Below, one piece after another: positions 23,144-31,956 of a DNA stretch of 64,000 nt. Origin of the DNA: Deltaproteobacteria bacterium (GTDB lineage: Bacteria > Desulfobacterota > Binatia > UBA9968); NCBI GenBank assembly GCA_016874755.1, contig VGTH01000023.1, forward strand, positions 23,336-87,335, in the 5' to 3' direction. Position 1 is the stretch's first letter. Each line of letters opens with the position of its first letter. The notes beneath the pieces were generated by a model. It had not been told where the DNA came from and searched no databases. It worked only from the letters and a program-made list of their open reading frames with translations. The position numbers and the translations under genes are program-made.

Positions 23144-24133
23144 TTAGCCACGCAGAGCGGGCAGCACGTGCTTGCCTAATAGATCGATCTGCTCGTGCCA
23201 ATCTTTGTAGCGCAGCCGCAAATCGTAGACGATGTGATTGGCACCGGCTTGCTCATAGGCGCGGGTTTCCCTGACGATATCTTGCGTCGCACCGGCGAGA
23301 ATCACGCCGCGCAGATCTGCCAGCGTCGAAAATTTTCCCGACGGCGGTTTCACCCAGCTCGATGAATTATGCGCTTCATCGATCAGGTTATCGACTCGCA
23401 TGCCTTTGAGCGCGTCCTCCTGGTTCTTGCCGATGGTGGTAAACGGCATCACCGCGGTTTCGAGCATCGCGCGATTTTGCTTGGCGCATAGTTCGCGCAG
23501 GTAGCCGATGCGCTGTTCAAATGTCAGCAGCGTAATGCGCGCCGGCATCCAACCATCGCCGTACTCCGCGGCGCGCCGGCAGGAGGCCGGCGTGCCGCCG
23601 CCGACCCAGATGGGAATCGGTTTCTGCGGCGTCGGTTTCAGCGCGACGTCGTGAAACTCCATGAACTCGCTTTTGTGCGAGAGGGTTTCACCGGCCCAGA
23701 GCCGGCGGCAGATATCGACGTTGGCGCGCGCAAGTTTCACGCGGTCCGCCAACGCCGATGGCCAGCCGGCGGCTGCAAACTCTTGGGGAAAGCCGCCCAA
23801 GCCCATGCCCATGACGACACGGCCCTTCGAGATGGCGCTCAAACCGGCAAAGGCTTGCGCGAGATGGATCGGCTGGCGATGGCAAATTGCCATCGCCGTG
23901 CCGAGTGTGAGTTTCTGCGTCGCCGCGGCGACGGCGGACAGCACCAGCAAGCCTTCGATGTGAGTGTTATCGATGCCGTCGCTGCGGTGCGGCGTGAAGA
24001 CCAAATGATCCCGCACCCACACCGAATCAAAGCCATAAGCTTCGGCGCGGCGCGCGCCGGCGATGCAGGCGTCCATCGATGCGTGCTCGCAAAAATGGGG
24101 GAGAAGCAGACCGAAGCGGAGGTTGGTTGCCAT
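23144..24133 (-). CDS. LLM-class flavin-dependent oxidoreductase (module B)
   Basis: A 329-residue luciferase-like protein, probably of the F420-dependent type. It shows RFGLLLPHFCEHAS, then GFDSVWVRDHLVFTPH, then QKLTLGTAMAICHRQPIHLAQAFAGLSAIS and the GGTPASCRRAAEYGDGWMP signature. It differs in these signatures from the protein at 7394-8407, so it is not a recent duplicate. It lies 18 bases upstream of the racemase-like gene on the same strand, consistent with a module B operon. No clear ribosome-binding site precedes the ATG. Substrate unknown. Confidence 0.88.
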   Translation of the reverse strand: MATNLRFGLLLPHFCEHASMDACIAGARRAEAYGFDSVWVRDHLVFTPHRSDGIDNTHIEGLLVLSAVAAATQKLTLGTAMAICHRQPIHLAQAFAGLSAISKGRVVMGMGLGGFPQEFAAAGWPSALADRVKLARANVDICRRLWAGETLSHKSEFMEFHDVALKPTPQKPIPIWVGGGTPASCRRAAEYGDGWMPARITLLTFEQRIGYLRELCAKQNRAMLETAVMPFTTIGKNQEDALKGMRVDNLIDEAHNSSSWVKPPSGKFSTLADLRGVILAGATQDIVRETRAYEQAGANHIVYDLRLRYKDWHEQIDLLGKHVLPALRG

Positions 24134-24197
24134 TTGGAAATATCAATCTCGGCGGAATATCTCGCGCAGAGGCGCGGAGAACGCAAAGCAAAAACCT

Positions 24198-24626
24198 CTA
24201 CCGGCTGCCGTGTGAGGTGGCCTGCGGGCCGCAGCGCTCGATGGTTAGGCGAATGGCGATCCGTCCTTCGGCCAAGGTTTTCTGTTTGATCTCATCCCAG
24301 CTCTTGGGCTCACCGCGGATCTGTTTATGCCAATCGAGCACGATCGGCATGGCGTCGGGGTGGTCGATGACCTGCGCTTTGCCGTCTACTTGAATGTAGT
24401 CCGAGCCGTTGAATTTATCGCCATAAACTAAAAGCGATACATTTGGGTTGCGCCGGATATTCTTGACTTTGAAAGTATTACCGCGCGCAGTGATGGTGAC
24501 GTTGCCGTCCGCGCCCAGGACCGGCGACACCAGCGTCATCTGCAGCGATACGCCGTCTTTTTTGCGCGCCACCAAGACGCCGTGGTGATTGTGTTTGAGA
24601 AATTCCTTGGCATCGGAGATGTCCAT
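24198..24626 (-). CDS. PPOX-type FMN/F420-binding oxidoreductase, paralogue
   Basis: 142 residues from the ATG at 24626, which is four bases after a GGAGG site; the earlier ATG at 24629 is too close to that site, and the 40-residue extension upstream looks spurious. The split-barrel pattern MDISDAKEFLKHNHHGVLVARKKDGV, GNTFKVKNIRRNPNVSLLVYGD and the IAIRLTIERCGP tail match the protein at 5595-6014. Such proteins reduce quinone-like or F420-linked substrates. It precedes module B on the same strand, so it could use the same reduced cofactor as the LLM protein. Role inferred only. Confidence 0.83.
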   Translation of the reverse strand: MDISDAKEFLKHNHHGVLVARKKDGVSLQMTLVSPVLGADGNVTITARGNTFKVKNIRRNPNVSLLVYGDKFNGSDYIQVDGKAQVIDHPDAMPIVLDWHKQIRGEPKSWDEIKQKTLAEGRIAIRLTIERCGPQATSHGSR

Positions 24627-24690
24627 CATGCCTCCAAGATATTCGCTAGAGCATCTATACAGGCGAAGCGGGGGAAAAGTACAGCGGCGA

Positions 24691-25320
24691 TTATTCGAAA
24701 GTCGCCCAGTTGAGGAAGCTGCGGTCGCGATAAAGGCTGGCGATGTCACGGCTAATCACCACGCCGCGCTGGCTTAAATAATCGGCGATGGGGCGCAGTG
24801 GCAAGCCGACGGCAGCCAGGTAGTCGCCTTCGATACGCTCGATCAAGGCTCGGCCATGGCCCTGGATCGAGTAGGCGCCGGCTTTGTCGAAGGACTCGTT
24901 GCAAGCGAGATAGGCGTCGACTTCAGCGGCAGGGTACGGGTGCATTTTGACGCGCACTTCTTCGACCAGCGTCAGGCCTGGGCCGCCCTGGCCATCGACG
25001 ATCGCCACGCTGGTGAGAATCCGATGCTCTTTGCCGGAAAGCTCGCGGAGAATTCTGCGCGCGTCGACGAAGCCGGCCGGCTTGCCAATCTTCTGGCCGT
25101 CGATGGCGATCATCGTATCGCTGCCTACGACAATGCTCTCTGGCTGGCGGGACGCTACCGATTGCGCCTTGCCGACGGCGAAGTCGAGCACTTCCTGTTC
25201 AATGGCGCGGCCGTGGGTCAGGGTCTCGGTGAAATCGGGGGCAATGACTTCGAAGGGCGTGCCAAGAAGGCCGAGAATCTCCTTGCGCCTCGGCGATGTG
25301 GAAGCGAGGATCAGGCGCAT
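24691..25320 (-). CDS. maf: Maf-like nucleotide pyrophosphatase
   Basis: A 209-residue Maf/HAM1-fold protein. It starts MRLILASTSPRRKEILGLLG with the SxSPRR substrate-binding motif, continues with IVVGSDTMIAIDGQKIGKP (aspartate metal site) and RRILRELSGKEHRILTSVAIV, and ends with the SIQGHGRALIERIEGDYLAAVGLPL motif. Family members hydrolyse non-canonical or dTTP/UTP nucleotides; the motif set fits the dTTP/UTP (YhdE) group. It lies 5 bases after the stop of the dihydrouridine synthase gene on the same strand, so both are likely translated from one message. The C-terminal tail is some 15 residues longer than in E. coli. Confidence 0.93.
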   Translation of the reverse strand: MRLILASTSPRRKEILGLLGTPFEVIAPDFTETLTHGRAIEQEVLDFAVGKAQSVASRQPESIVVGSDTMIAIDGQKIGKPAGFVDARRILRELSGKEHRILTSVAIVDGQGGPGLTLVEEVRVKMHPYPAAEVDAYLACNESFDKAGAYSIQGHGRALIERIEGDYLAAVGLPLRPIADYLSQRGVVISRDIASLYRDRSFLNWATFE

Positions 25321-25325
25321 GGCGA

Positions 25326-26486
25326 TTAGATAGAAGCAAATGCCGCAGCTGAAGTGGCTTCGCCGCAGTGCATCGAGTTGTTCATGCCCTCGGTGAGAAA
25401 ATCCTGCAAACAGCGATCGACCTCTGCCGCGCTGCTCAGGCGCACCATGCGCGAGCGCATTTCGGCGGCACCGCGAAAGTCGAGGCAGTACCAGATCAAG
25501 TGCTTGCGCATGCCGACGAAGCTGCGCAGTTGAACGACGCTTTGATAATGTTCGCTATGCTCGCGAATGACCTCAAAGCGGTCTGCCAAGCCGATGGCTG
25601 GCTGTGGACCGACAATGCCGTTGCCGCAGAGCGCCTGTTTCACCTCTCCTTTGCCGGCGAATAGCCAGGGGTTTCCTTCGGCGGCCCGGCCCATCAGCAC
25701 ACCATCAACCCCAGTCTCACTAATGCGGCGATAAATGTCCGGCATATCGCGCAAATCGCCATTGCCCAACACTAGAGTACTGGAGCCTTTGGCATGCTGC
25801 GCCGCGCGGGCAATGGCGTGCCAATCGGCGTCTCCCTTGTAGCCTTGCTGCAGCGTGCGGCCGTGCAGGGTGATCGCCGCCGGGCGCTCTTCAAGCAAAT
25901 TCGGGATCCACTCGTCGATGGCGTTGCGCTCATAGCCGATGCGGGTTTTCACCGACAGGGGGATGATCCGCCGCTTGGGTGCGTCGTCGCTGCCGGTGCG
26001 CAAGCGATTGGCGGCTTTGAACGCCGCGATGGCGCTGGGGCGAATGCCGATCTGCTCCAACGTCTGGCCGTTGGCCCAGTCTTCGATGCCGTGACGCGCC
26101 GCCCGGATAATTTCGCGAGCTAGCTCCGGCGTGCGAATAAGCGCCGCGCCGCAGCCGGCGGCGGCGACTTTCTTGGCCGGGCAGCCCATGTTGATGTCGA
26201 GGCCATCGAATCCTAATTCTCCAACGATATGAGCGACTTTGTAAAACAGCTCTGGAGTCTTACCGTATATCTGCGCCGCGATCGGCCGCTCGATTTCCGC
26301 ATAAGTGAAATCCTTGATCATGATGTCCGGCGCGTACATGGCCGACTGAATATTGACAAACTCGGTCAACATCACATCCGGCTTGCCATGTTTCGCGGTG
26401 ATGTAGCGAAACGACGCATCGGTCACGCCGTCCATCGGCGAGAGGCCGATGATCGGGCGCGGGATCTGCTGCCAGAAATTGTCCAT
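25326..26486 (-). CDS. tRNA-dihydrouridine synthase
   Basis: A 386-residue Dus family flavoenzyme that reduces uridines in tRNA. Seen are IIGLSPMDGVTDASFR (FMN site), the DINMGCPAKKVAAAGCGAAL motif with the catalytic cysteine in GCG, then SVKTRIGY and TLHGRTLQQGYKGDADW, and GNGDLRDMPDI. It is longer than E. coli DusB (about 320) mainly by an insert near residues 150-175. The ATG at 26486 is preferred to a TTG three bases upstream. Maf follows immediately. The subgroup (A, B or C) cannot be fixed without comparison; DusB is closest by eye. Confidence 0.9.
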   Translation of the reverse strand: MDNFWQQIPRPIIGLSPMDGVTDASFRYITAKHGKPDVMLTEFVNIQSAMYAPDIMIKDFTYAEIERPIAAQIYGKTPELFYKVAHIVGELGFDGLDINMGCPAKKVAAAGCGAALIRTPELAREIIRAARHGIEDWANGQTLEQIGIRPSAIAAFKAANRLRTGSDDAPKRRIIPLSVKTRIGYERNAIDEWIPNLLEERPAAITLHGRTLQQGYKGDADWHAIARAAQHAKGSSTLVLGNGDLRDMPDIYRRISETGVDGVLMGRAAEGNPWLFAGKGEVKQALCGNGIVGPQPAIGLADRFEVIREHSEHYQSVVQLRSFVGMRKHLIWYCLDFRGAAEMRSRMVRLSSAAEVDRCLQDFLTEGMNNSMHCGEATSAAAFASI

Positions 26487-26519
26487 CAACCGCTAGAATA
26501 TCATGCGCGTTACCGACTG

Positions 26520-26705
26520 TCACTTCTCGCTGGCGAGCGATCCGGCAATTCCCCAAGCTTCCTTTTCCATGTCGTGAAACAGAATGTTCAAAGATTCCGG
26601 CTTGACGTTGGCGACCTCGAGGAAATCCTTCGAGATCCGTTTCACCAATTCATTTTTCTGCTCTTTGTCGCGGCCCTTGTACATGTAGATATGAACCACC
26701 GGCAT
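26520..26705 (-). CDS. 4-oxalocrotonate tautomerase-family protein
   Basis: A 61-residue tautomerase subunit. The catalytic N-terminal proline directly follows Met (MPVVHIYMY), Arg11 of the family is kept (KGRDKEQ), and a WGIAG motif closes the strand pair. Arg39 of classic 4-oxalocrotonate tautomerase is replaced by Asn, so the usual substrate is unlikely. The length is exactly that of a hexameric tautomerase subunit. GGGAGG precedes the ATG. It stands alone, upstream of dus on the same strand, and may isomerise an enol or dienol acid. Confidence 0.88.
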   Translation of the reverse strand: MPVVHIYMYKGRDKEQKNELVKRISKDFLEVANVKPESLNILFHDMEKEAWGIAGSLASEK

Positions 26706-26846
26706 GAGAACCTCCCAAAAGTAATTATGAGTTATGAATTATGAAAGCGGAAAGGGAAAAACAAGACGGCGAGTTTGTAGAAAACTATCATGCGGTGTGC
26801 TAGCTTTTTTGCAATCAGCAATCGCGGCGCAGTCTGTCGAAGTCGT

Positions 26847-26937
<91 letters not shown>

Positions 26938-26970
26938 CACCGAGAAATAGGCGGTCACCCTCGGAACTCG

Positions 26971-27098
<128 letters not shown>

Positions 27099-27101
27099 TG
27101 G

Positions 27102-27121
27102 GCGCCCGCGGGTGCGGGCGC
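27102..27121 (+). terminator. Strong GC hairpin after the SRP RNA
   Basis: Eight-base arms GCGCCCGC and GCGGGCGC with a GGGT loop, starting four bases after the SRP RNA helix. No T-run follows, so it may be a weak terminator, or a processing barrier, rather than a standard intrinsic terminator. A repeat with AAATTTCAAA follows at 27123-27150. Confidence 0.5.
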
Positions 27122-27195
27122 ATCTCAAATTGCAGATTTCAAATTTCAAACTGCTCGTTGCGGTTTGAGCTTACTTCGGAACTAGCCAGCAGCCT

Positions 27196-28908
27196 ATGTC
27201 CTACCTCGTTCTTGCACGCAAATGGCGGCCGCAGACTTTTGAAGATATTGCGGGGCAGGCGCATATCGCGCGCACTTTGCAGAACGCCATTCGCGCCAGC
27301 CGGATTGCCCACGCCTATCTTTTTACCGGTGTGCGCGGGGTCGGCAAGACCACCGCGGCGCGGATTCTTGCGAAGGCGCTCAATTGCGAAAAGGGGCCGA
27401 CGCCGACGCCTTGCAACGAGTGCAGCCAGTGCGTCGAGATTACTTCGGGCAGCGCCATCGATGTTTTGGAAATCGACGGCGCGTCGAACCGCGGCATCGA
27501 TGAGATTCGCCAGATCATCGAAAACGTCCGCTACCAGCCGGCCAAATGCCGCTTTAAGATCTACATCATCGACGAAGTGCACCAGGTGACCAAAGACGCG
27601 TTCAACGCGTTGTTAAAAACTCTGGAAGAACCGCCGCCTTCGGTTAAGTTTATCCTCGCCACCACCGAACCGCATCGCTTGCCGGAAACGATTCTATCGC
27701 GCTGCCAGCGCTACGATTTCCGGCGCATCGCGCTCCGTGAGATCGTCCAGCGGCTTGGTGCCATCGCCAAAGCCGAAGGACTCCAGATTAGCGAAGGGGC
27801 GTTGATTGCGCTGGCGCGCGAAGCCGACGGCAGCATGCGCGATGCGCAGTCACTGCTGGAGCAGGTGTTGGCCAGCGCGGGCACCGGGGATCAGGCGGGT
27901 GCGCCGGCCGCGGTCGATGAGCAACTGCTGGTCGACATGTTAGGTTTGGGCGAGCGGCAGACGCTCCATGCGATCTCGCAAGCGGTCATTTCTGGCGACG
28001 CCAAGAGCTGTGTCGAACGGATCGCCGAAGCGTCGAACCAAGGACGCGATTTGGGCCGCATATCGCGCGATCTGGTGGAGCATTTTCGCAATCTGCTAGT
28101 GGTTCGGTTGGCCACCGAGCGACGCGGCAACGAGCCGATTCAAGCCCTCGACCTGCCCGATCAGGAGGTTGCCGAATTGGGCGCGCAGGTCAAAGACATT
28201 TCCGTTGACACATTGCTCGACTATTTCGATTTTATGGTGGCGGGCGATGAGGGTGTGAGCCGCTCGGCCAACCCGCGTTTTGCCCTCGAAGCAACCTTGA
28301 TCCGGTTGGCGACCTTACCCCAGACTCTGCCGGTGGCGCAGCTGCTCGAACGGCTGGAAAAATTAGAGGGCAAAGGCGGCGCAGTGGCGCGTCCGCCGGC
28401 AGCGCCGCGGCCGCCCCAGCCGCAGGCCGCGCCTGCCCCAGCGCCGGTTGCAGCCGTGCCGAGCGCGCCCGTGCAGGTGGTCCAGCCGGTGCCCGCCCCA
28501 GTGGCGCAGACGGCCGCGGCGCGGCGCAGTCCCATGGTTGTCGGCGACAACCTGTGGCAGGAATTTGTCACCTTCGTCGGCCGTGAGAAGAAATTCCTCG
28601 GCTCCCATCTTGAGTCGGGCACGCCGCTCGATTTCAACGAAGAAGAACTCCATATCGGTGTCGCCGAGAAACATCATCTCAGCTATCTCCAAGATCCCGA
28701 GAACTTGGCAGCCTTGAAAAACCTCGCCAAGCAGTTTTTCGCCCGTGATCTGATGATCAAGGTCGCTGCGTCGGAAAGCACTGCGGCCGCCGAACCCAAC
28801 TGCCTACCAGCGCCGGCGCAGGGCAGCGAGGAGCGCAGCGAGATGGTGAAAGAGGCGCTGCGGATTTTTGGCGGCTCGGTGCGCTCGGTGCGGCGCGACA
28901 ATCGTTAA
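27196..28908 (+). CDS. dnaX: DNA polymerase III subunits gamma/tau
   Basis: A 570-residue clamp-loader ATPase. Walker A is GVRGVGKTT at residues 45-53, the zinc site is Cys64, 73, 76 and 79, the DEVH box is IYIIDEVHQVT, and the arginine-finger region ILSRCQRYDF follows. Domain III ends near residue 370, then a Pro/Ala-rich linker and a C-terminal domain from about residue 440 that would form the tau tail. Upstream are the tRNA and SRP RNA; downstream, ybaB and recR follow on the same strand, the standard dnaX-ybaB-recR operon. No obvious slippery A-run for making gamma by frameshift was seen at the linker. Confidence 0.96.
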   Translation: MSYLVLARKWRPQTFEDIAGQAHIARTLQNAIRASRIAHAYLFTGVRGVGKTTAARILAKALNCEKGPTPTPCNECSQCVEITSGSAIDVLEIDGASNRGIDEIRQIIENVRYQPAKCRFKIYIIDEVHQVTKDAFNALLKTLEEPPPSVKFILATTEPHRLPETILSRCQRYDFRRIALREIVQRLGAIAKAEGLQISEGALIALAREADGSMRDAQSLLEQVLASAGTGDQAGAPAAVDEQLLVDMLGLGERQTLHAISQAVISGDAKSCVERIAEASNQGRDLGRISRDLVEHFRNLLVVRLATERRGNEPIQALDLPDQEVAELGAQVKDISVDTLLDYFDFMVAGDEGVSRSANPRFALEATLIRLATLPQTLPVAQLLERLEKLEGKGGAVARPPAAPRPPQPQAAPAPAPVAAVPSAPVQVVQPVPAPVAQTAAARRSPMVVGDNLWQEFVTFVGREKKFLGSHLESGTPLDFNEEELHIGVAEKHHLSYLQDPENLAALKNLAKQFFARDLMIKVAASESTAAAEPNCLPAPAQGSEERSEMVKEALRIFGGSVRSVRRDNR

Positions 28909-28926
28909 GTTTTTCCGGAGGAATCG

Positions 28927-29250
28927 ATGGCACAAAGCATGGCGGGCATGGGCGGTTTGCTCAAGCAGGCGCAGGAGATGCAGGGGCGCATCGCCAAGAT
29001 CCAAGAAGAACTGGCGCAAAAAACCGTCGATGGCTCGGCCGGCGGCGGCATGGTGCAGGTGAAGGTCAATGGCCAATTTAACCTGGTTTCGGTTGCCATC
29101 GAACCGGCGGTCATCAATGGCGATGACAAGGAGATGCTGCAAGATTTAATCCTGGCCGCTGTCAATGACGGCATGCGCAAAGCGCGCGAAATGGTGGCGG
29201 CGGAAATGAGTAAAGTTACCGGCGGATTCAAAATCCCAGGTATATCGTGA
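28927..29250 (+). CDS. ybaB: YbaB/EbfC nucleoid-associated protein
   Basis: A 107-residue DNA-binding protein. The pattern MAGMGGLLKQAQEMQGRIAKIQEELAQKTVDGSAGGGMVQV, then NGQFNLVSVAIEP and MLQDLILAAVNDGMRKAREMVAAEM is diagnostic. YbaB dimers bind DNA like tweezers and affect nucleoid structure. It is preceded by a CGGAGGAA ribosome-binding site, 18 bases after the dnaX stop. It forms the middle gene of the dnaX-ybaB-recR operon. Confidence 0.95.
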   Translation: MAQSMAGMGGLLKQAQEMQGRIAKIQEELAQKTVDGSAGGGMVQVKVNGQFNLVSVAIEPAVINGDDKEMLQDLILAAVNDGMRKAREMVAAEMSKVTGGFKIPGIS

Positions 29251-29377
29251 CGCTACTGTCTGTGGCGTCACGAATTCCAAGTTTCAGATTTCAGATTCCA
29301 GATAGTCCCAGAGTTTAGATAGGGGGCATGGGAGCGTTGGCTGCACGAAGCGAATTTTGGCGCCACGGGGAGGCGCG

Positions 29378-29998
29378 ATGAGCAGTTACCCTGGGCCGAT
29401 GGCCCGTTTAATCCAAGAATTATCCAAGCTGCCGGGCATCGGTGAAAAGAGCGCGGCACGGCTGGCCTTTCATATGCTCAAGGGCAAGCGCGAGGATGTT
29501 TTCGCCCTCGCCGAGAGCATCGGCAAGCTGCGCCAGGAGATCGGTTTGTGCCGGCAATGCTTTGGTTTCAGCGAGGTGAGCGCCAGTAACGGTGAAACTT
29601 CGCTCTGTGCGATCTGCAAAAATTTTGAGCGCGAGCAGGACAAGATATGCGTCGTCGAAGAGCCGGCCGATCTCATGGCCGTGGAAAAATCGCAGGAGTA
29701 CCGCGGTCTCTACCACGTGCTGCACGGCACGATCTCGCCGTTGGATGGCATCGGCCCGGAGGCGCTGCGTATCGGCGAATTGATCGAGCGCCTGAAGGAC
29801 GGTTCGGTGCGCGAAGTGATCGTCGCCACCAACCCCACGGTCGACGGCGAAGCGACCGCGCTGTACCTGTCCAAGGCGATCAAGCCCCTCGGCGTTTCGG
29901 TCACGCGCATCGCGCGCGGTCTGCCCATGGGCGGCGATCTCGAATACACGGATGCGGTGACGCTGGGCAAGGCGTTGGAAGGGCGGCGTGAAATCTAG
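29378..29998 (+). CDS. recR: Recombination protein RecR
   Basis: A 206-residue RecR with an N-terminal helix-hairpin-helix (LPGIGEKSAARLAFHML), a four-cysteine zinc finger (CRQC and CAIC) and a Toprim domain (ICVVEEPADLMAVEKS, then VIVATNPTVDGEATALYL), ending with the RLARG-like TRIARGLPMGGDLEY. It promotes RecFOR loading of RecA. The ATG at 29378 is well served by GGGAGG; an earlier one at 29357 is not. The gap of 127 bases after ybaB holds a TTTCAGATTTCAGATT repeat. Confidence 0.95.
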   Translation: MSSYPGPMARLIQELSKLPGIGEKSAARLAFHMLKGKREDVFALAESIGKLRQEIGLCRQCFGFSEVSASNGETSLCAICKNFEREQDKICVVEEPADLMAVEKSQEYRGLYHVLHGTISPLDGIGPEALRIGELIERLKDGSVREVIVATNPTVDGEATALYLSKAIKPLGVSVTRIARGLPMGGDLEYTDAVTLGKALEGRREI

Positions 29999-30001
29999 GC
30001 C

Positions 30002-30307
30002 ATGAGGAATCTTGTTGTCTCCTGTCTACTGCTGTCAACCATTGTCCAGTTTGCGTCGGGTTGTCTGTACTACGGTCGCAATTTTCCCGTCACACCGGTG
30101 CGCGAAATCAAGAACAATGTCACCACCCAGCGCGAGATTTTTGCCAATTTTGGTGAGCCCGACCGGCGCGGCCTCGAAAACGGCCATGAGATTTGGATCT
30201 ATTCGTATCAATTCTACGAGCTAGCGCAGCTGCGCGAGTCCAAAGAGTTGGTGGTGCTATTCAACGCCGATCAAACCGTGCGCAGTTATTCCTACACCGG
30301 CAAGTGA
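30002..30307 (+). CDS. Small lipoprotein with a BamE/SmpA-like domain
   Basis: A 101-residue exported protein. An N-terminal hydrophobic segment (CLLLSTIVQFASGC) ends with ASGC, a possible lipobox with Ala at -3. The mature part has NNVTTQREIFANFGEPDR and WIYSYQFYELAQL, the strand-helix-strand pattern of BamE/OmlA-like proteins (a GEP turn and aromatic strands). Such domains assist outer-membrane assembly or bind other envelope proteins. It follows recR by three bases on the same strand. Whether it takes part in the Bam complex is not known. Confidence 0.7.
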   Translation: MRNLVVSCLLLSTIVQFASGCLYYGRNFPVTPVREIKNNVTTQREIFANFGEPDRRGLENGHEIWIYSYQFYELAQLRESKELVVLFNADQTVRSYSYTGK

Positions 30308-30432
30308 TTCTGCATAAGCACCTATGCGCCGCAGTCAAAAAGGCAAGAAATTTTCTCGATCGTGAAATATCTCTTTTGCGGAACATCATTTCGTGATAAA
30401 CGCTCGACACTACACATGTCAAAGGAGATCTG

Positions 30433-30795
30433 ATGGAAAAGCTGTCACGGCTTGCGACTGATAAGATGAAAACTCCGGCGCGCACCAGGAAGAAGCAAAA
30501 ACGCAAGCCGCGAGTCGGCAAGCTTGCCCACGAGCTTTTGAATCAGATGAGCGTGATGCAACTTTCCTGTTTTAGTCTGCGCCAGCAATTGCAGAAAAAC
30601 CCGGCGATCAATTTGCGTCATCTCGACGCCATCGAAAAAACTTTGTCGGAAGCTGCCGAGTTGGCCAATACCATTCAATCGAGATTGGCAAATTCGACGG
30701 GCGATGACAATGAACGCACAGCGGAGGTTGAGCCAATGCAAATAGGCAGCAAGGCCAATGTTTACCCGTTCCCAAAACCTTCATCTACCGGGTAA
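30433..30795 (+). CDS. Stand-alone histidine-kinase DHp-like protein
   Basis: A 120-residue soluble protein. A basic N-terminus (residues 10-30, RTRKKQKRKPRVG) is followed by KLAHELLNQMSVMQLSCFSLRQQL with His33 in an H-box-like AHELLN context, then a second amphipathic helix with LRHLDAIEKTLSEAAELANTIQ. This is the two-helix DHp layout without any ATPase domain. It could be a phosphotransfer or dimerisation protein. An AAAGGAGATCTG site precedes the ATG. It follows the small lipoprotein gene by 125 bases and precedes the convergent phosphate transport block. Confidence 0.62.
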   Translation: MEKLSRLATDKMKTPARTRKKQKRKPRVGKLAHELLNQMSVMQLSCFSLRQQLQKNPAINLRHLDAIEKTLSEAAELANTIQSRLANSTGDDNERTAEVEPMQIGSKANVYPFPKPSSTG

Positions 30796-30943
30796 GAAGT
30801 GAGCAAATTCATGGCGCCGCCACAGCGGCGCGCAGTTTCTTGCACCTAGTTTCCTGACCCGGAAGTCCGTTGGAAAAATAGCCGATAGCCTCCCCCTTTT
30901 CAGCGGAGTTCCCTCTGTCTTCGATTTACCCAACGAACTTCTG

Positions 30944-31936
30944 CTAGCTGAACAACAGAAACAGCTTGGTAGCGAGCCAACCGATGGCGCCGCAAATCGG
31001 GAAGGTGAGCACCCAGGCGGTGACTATTTCGATGGTGACGCCCCAGCGCACAGCGGAGAACCGCCGCGTTGCGCCGACGCCGATGATGGTCGTGTTGATG
31101 GTGTGAGTGGTGCTGAGCGGAATACCGAGGCGGGTGGCCAGCTCGATGGTCATCGCGGCGCCGGTTTCGGCGGCAAAGCCATGCACCGGTTCGAGTTTGG
31201 TCAGGCGCAGTCCCATGGTTTTGACGATGCGCCAACCGCCCACCGCCGTGCCGATGCCCATGGTGACGGCACACAGCAAGATCACCCAGATCGGCACCTG
31301 AAAAGTCGGCATGACACCGCCAAGGAGCAGAGCCAGAGCGAACATGCCGATAAATTTTTGTCCGTCGTTGGAGCCGTGGCTAAACGCCATGAACGCGGCG
31401 GAGAGAATTTGCAGCCGGCCGAATATGCGCCGCACCGTGCCAGGGCGGCTGTTGGCGAGCGATCGATAGAGTGCTCCCATGATCAACAGGCCGCCAAAGA
31501 AACCGAGAAACGTAGAAAACGCCAGGCCGATCAAAACTTTGGTCCAGCCGGCGGCGACCAGACTCGCCGGCCCGGCGGTCGCCAAGCCAGCGCCGGTAAG
31601 GCCAGCGATCAGCGCGTGACTCTCGGAGGTTGGCAGGCCAAAGTACCAAGCCACGGTGCTCCAAACGATGATGCCGATCATGGCAGCGCCGACGGTAGTA
31701 AGATTGATCACTTCGGGGCGAACGATGTCTTTGCCGATGGTCGAGGCCACGGCTGTGCCGGACATTGCGCCCAAGGCGTTGAGCACGGTGGCGACGGCCA
31801 GCGCTTGATAGGGTGAAAGGACACGCGTTGACACCACCGTAGCGATGGCATTCGGAGAATCGGTCCAGCCGTTGACGAACTCCGCCGCCAGGATGAGGAA
31901 CAGCACCACGTAAAGAATGATCGGTCCGTCGAACAT
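30944..31936 (-). CDS. pit: PiT-family low-affinity phosphate transporter
   Basis: A 330-residue membrane protein with about ten hydrophobic segments. The two PiT repeats are visible: NGWTDSPNAIATVVSTRVLSP near the N-terminus and AFMAFSHGSNDGQKFIGM in the second half, both with the GANDxxN-like motif, plus LPTSESHALIAGL and PLSTTHTINTTI. It couples phosphate entry to protons or metal-phosphate. It is 20 bases downstream of the DUF47 gene on the same strand, the usual partner. Both lie downstream of the pst-pho operon, so low- and high-affinity uptake are clustered. Confidence 0.93.
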   Translation of the reverse strand: MFDGPIILYVVLFLILAAEFVNGWTDSPNAIATVVSTRVLSPYQALAVATVLNALGAMSGTAVASTIGKDIVRPEVINLTTVGAAMIGIIVWSTVAWYFGLPTSESHALIAGLTGAGLATAGPASLVAAGWTKVLIGLAFSTFLGFFGGLLIMGALYRSLANSRPGTVRRIFGRLQILSAAFMAFSHGSNDGQKFIGMFALALLLGGVMPTFQVPIWVILLCAVTMGIGTAVGGWRIVKTMGLRLTKLEPVHGFAAETGAAMTIELATRLGIPLSTTHTINTTIIGVGATRRFSAVRWGVTIEIVTAWVLTFPICGAIGWLATKLFLLFS

Positions 31937-31956
31937 AGGGCAATGCTACGCAGCGC

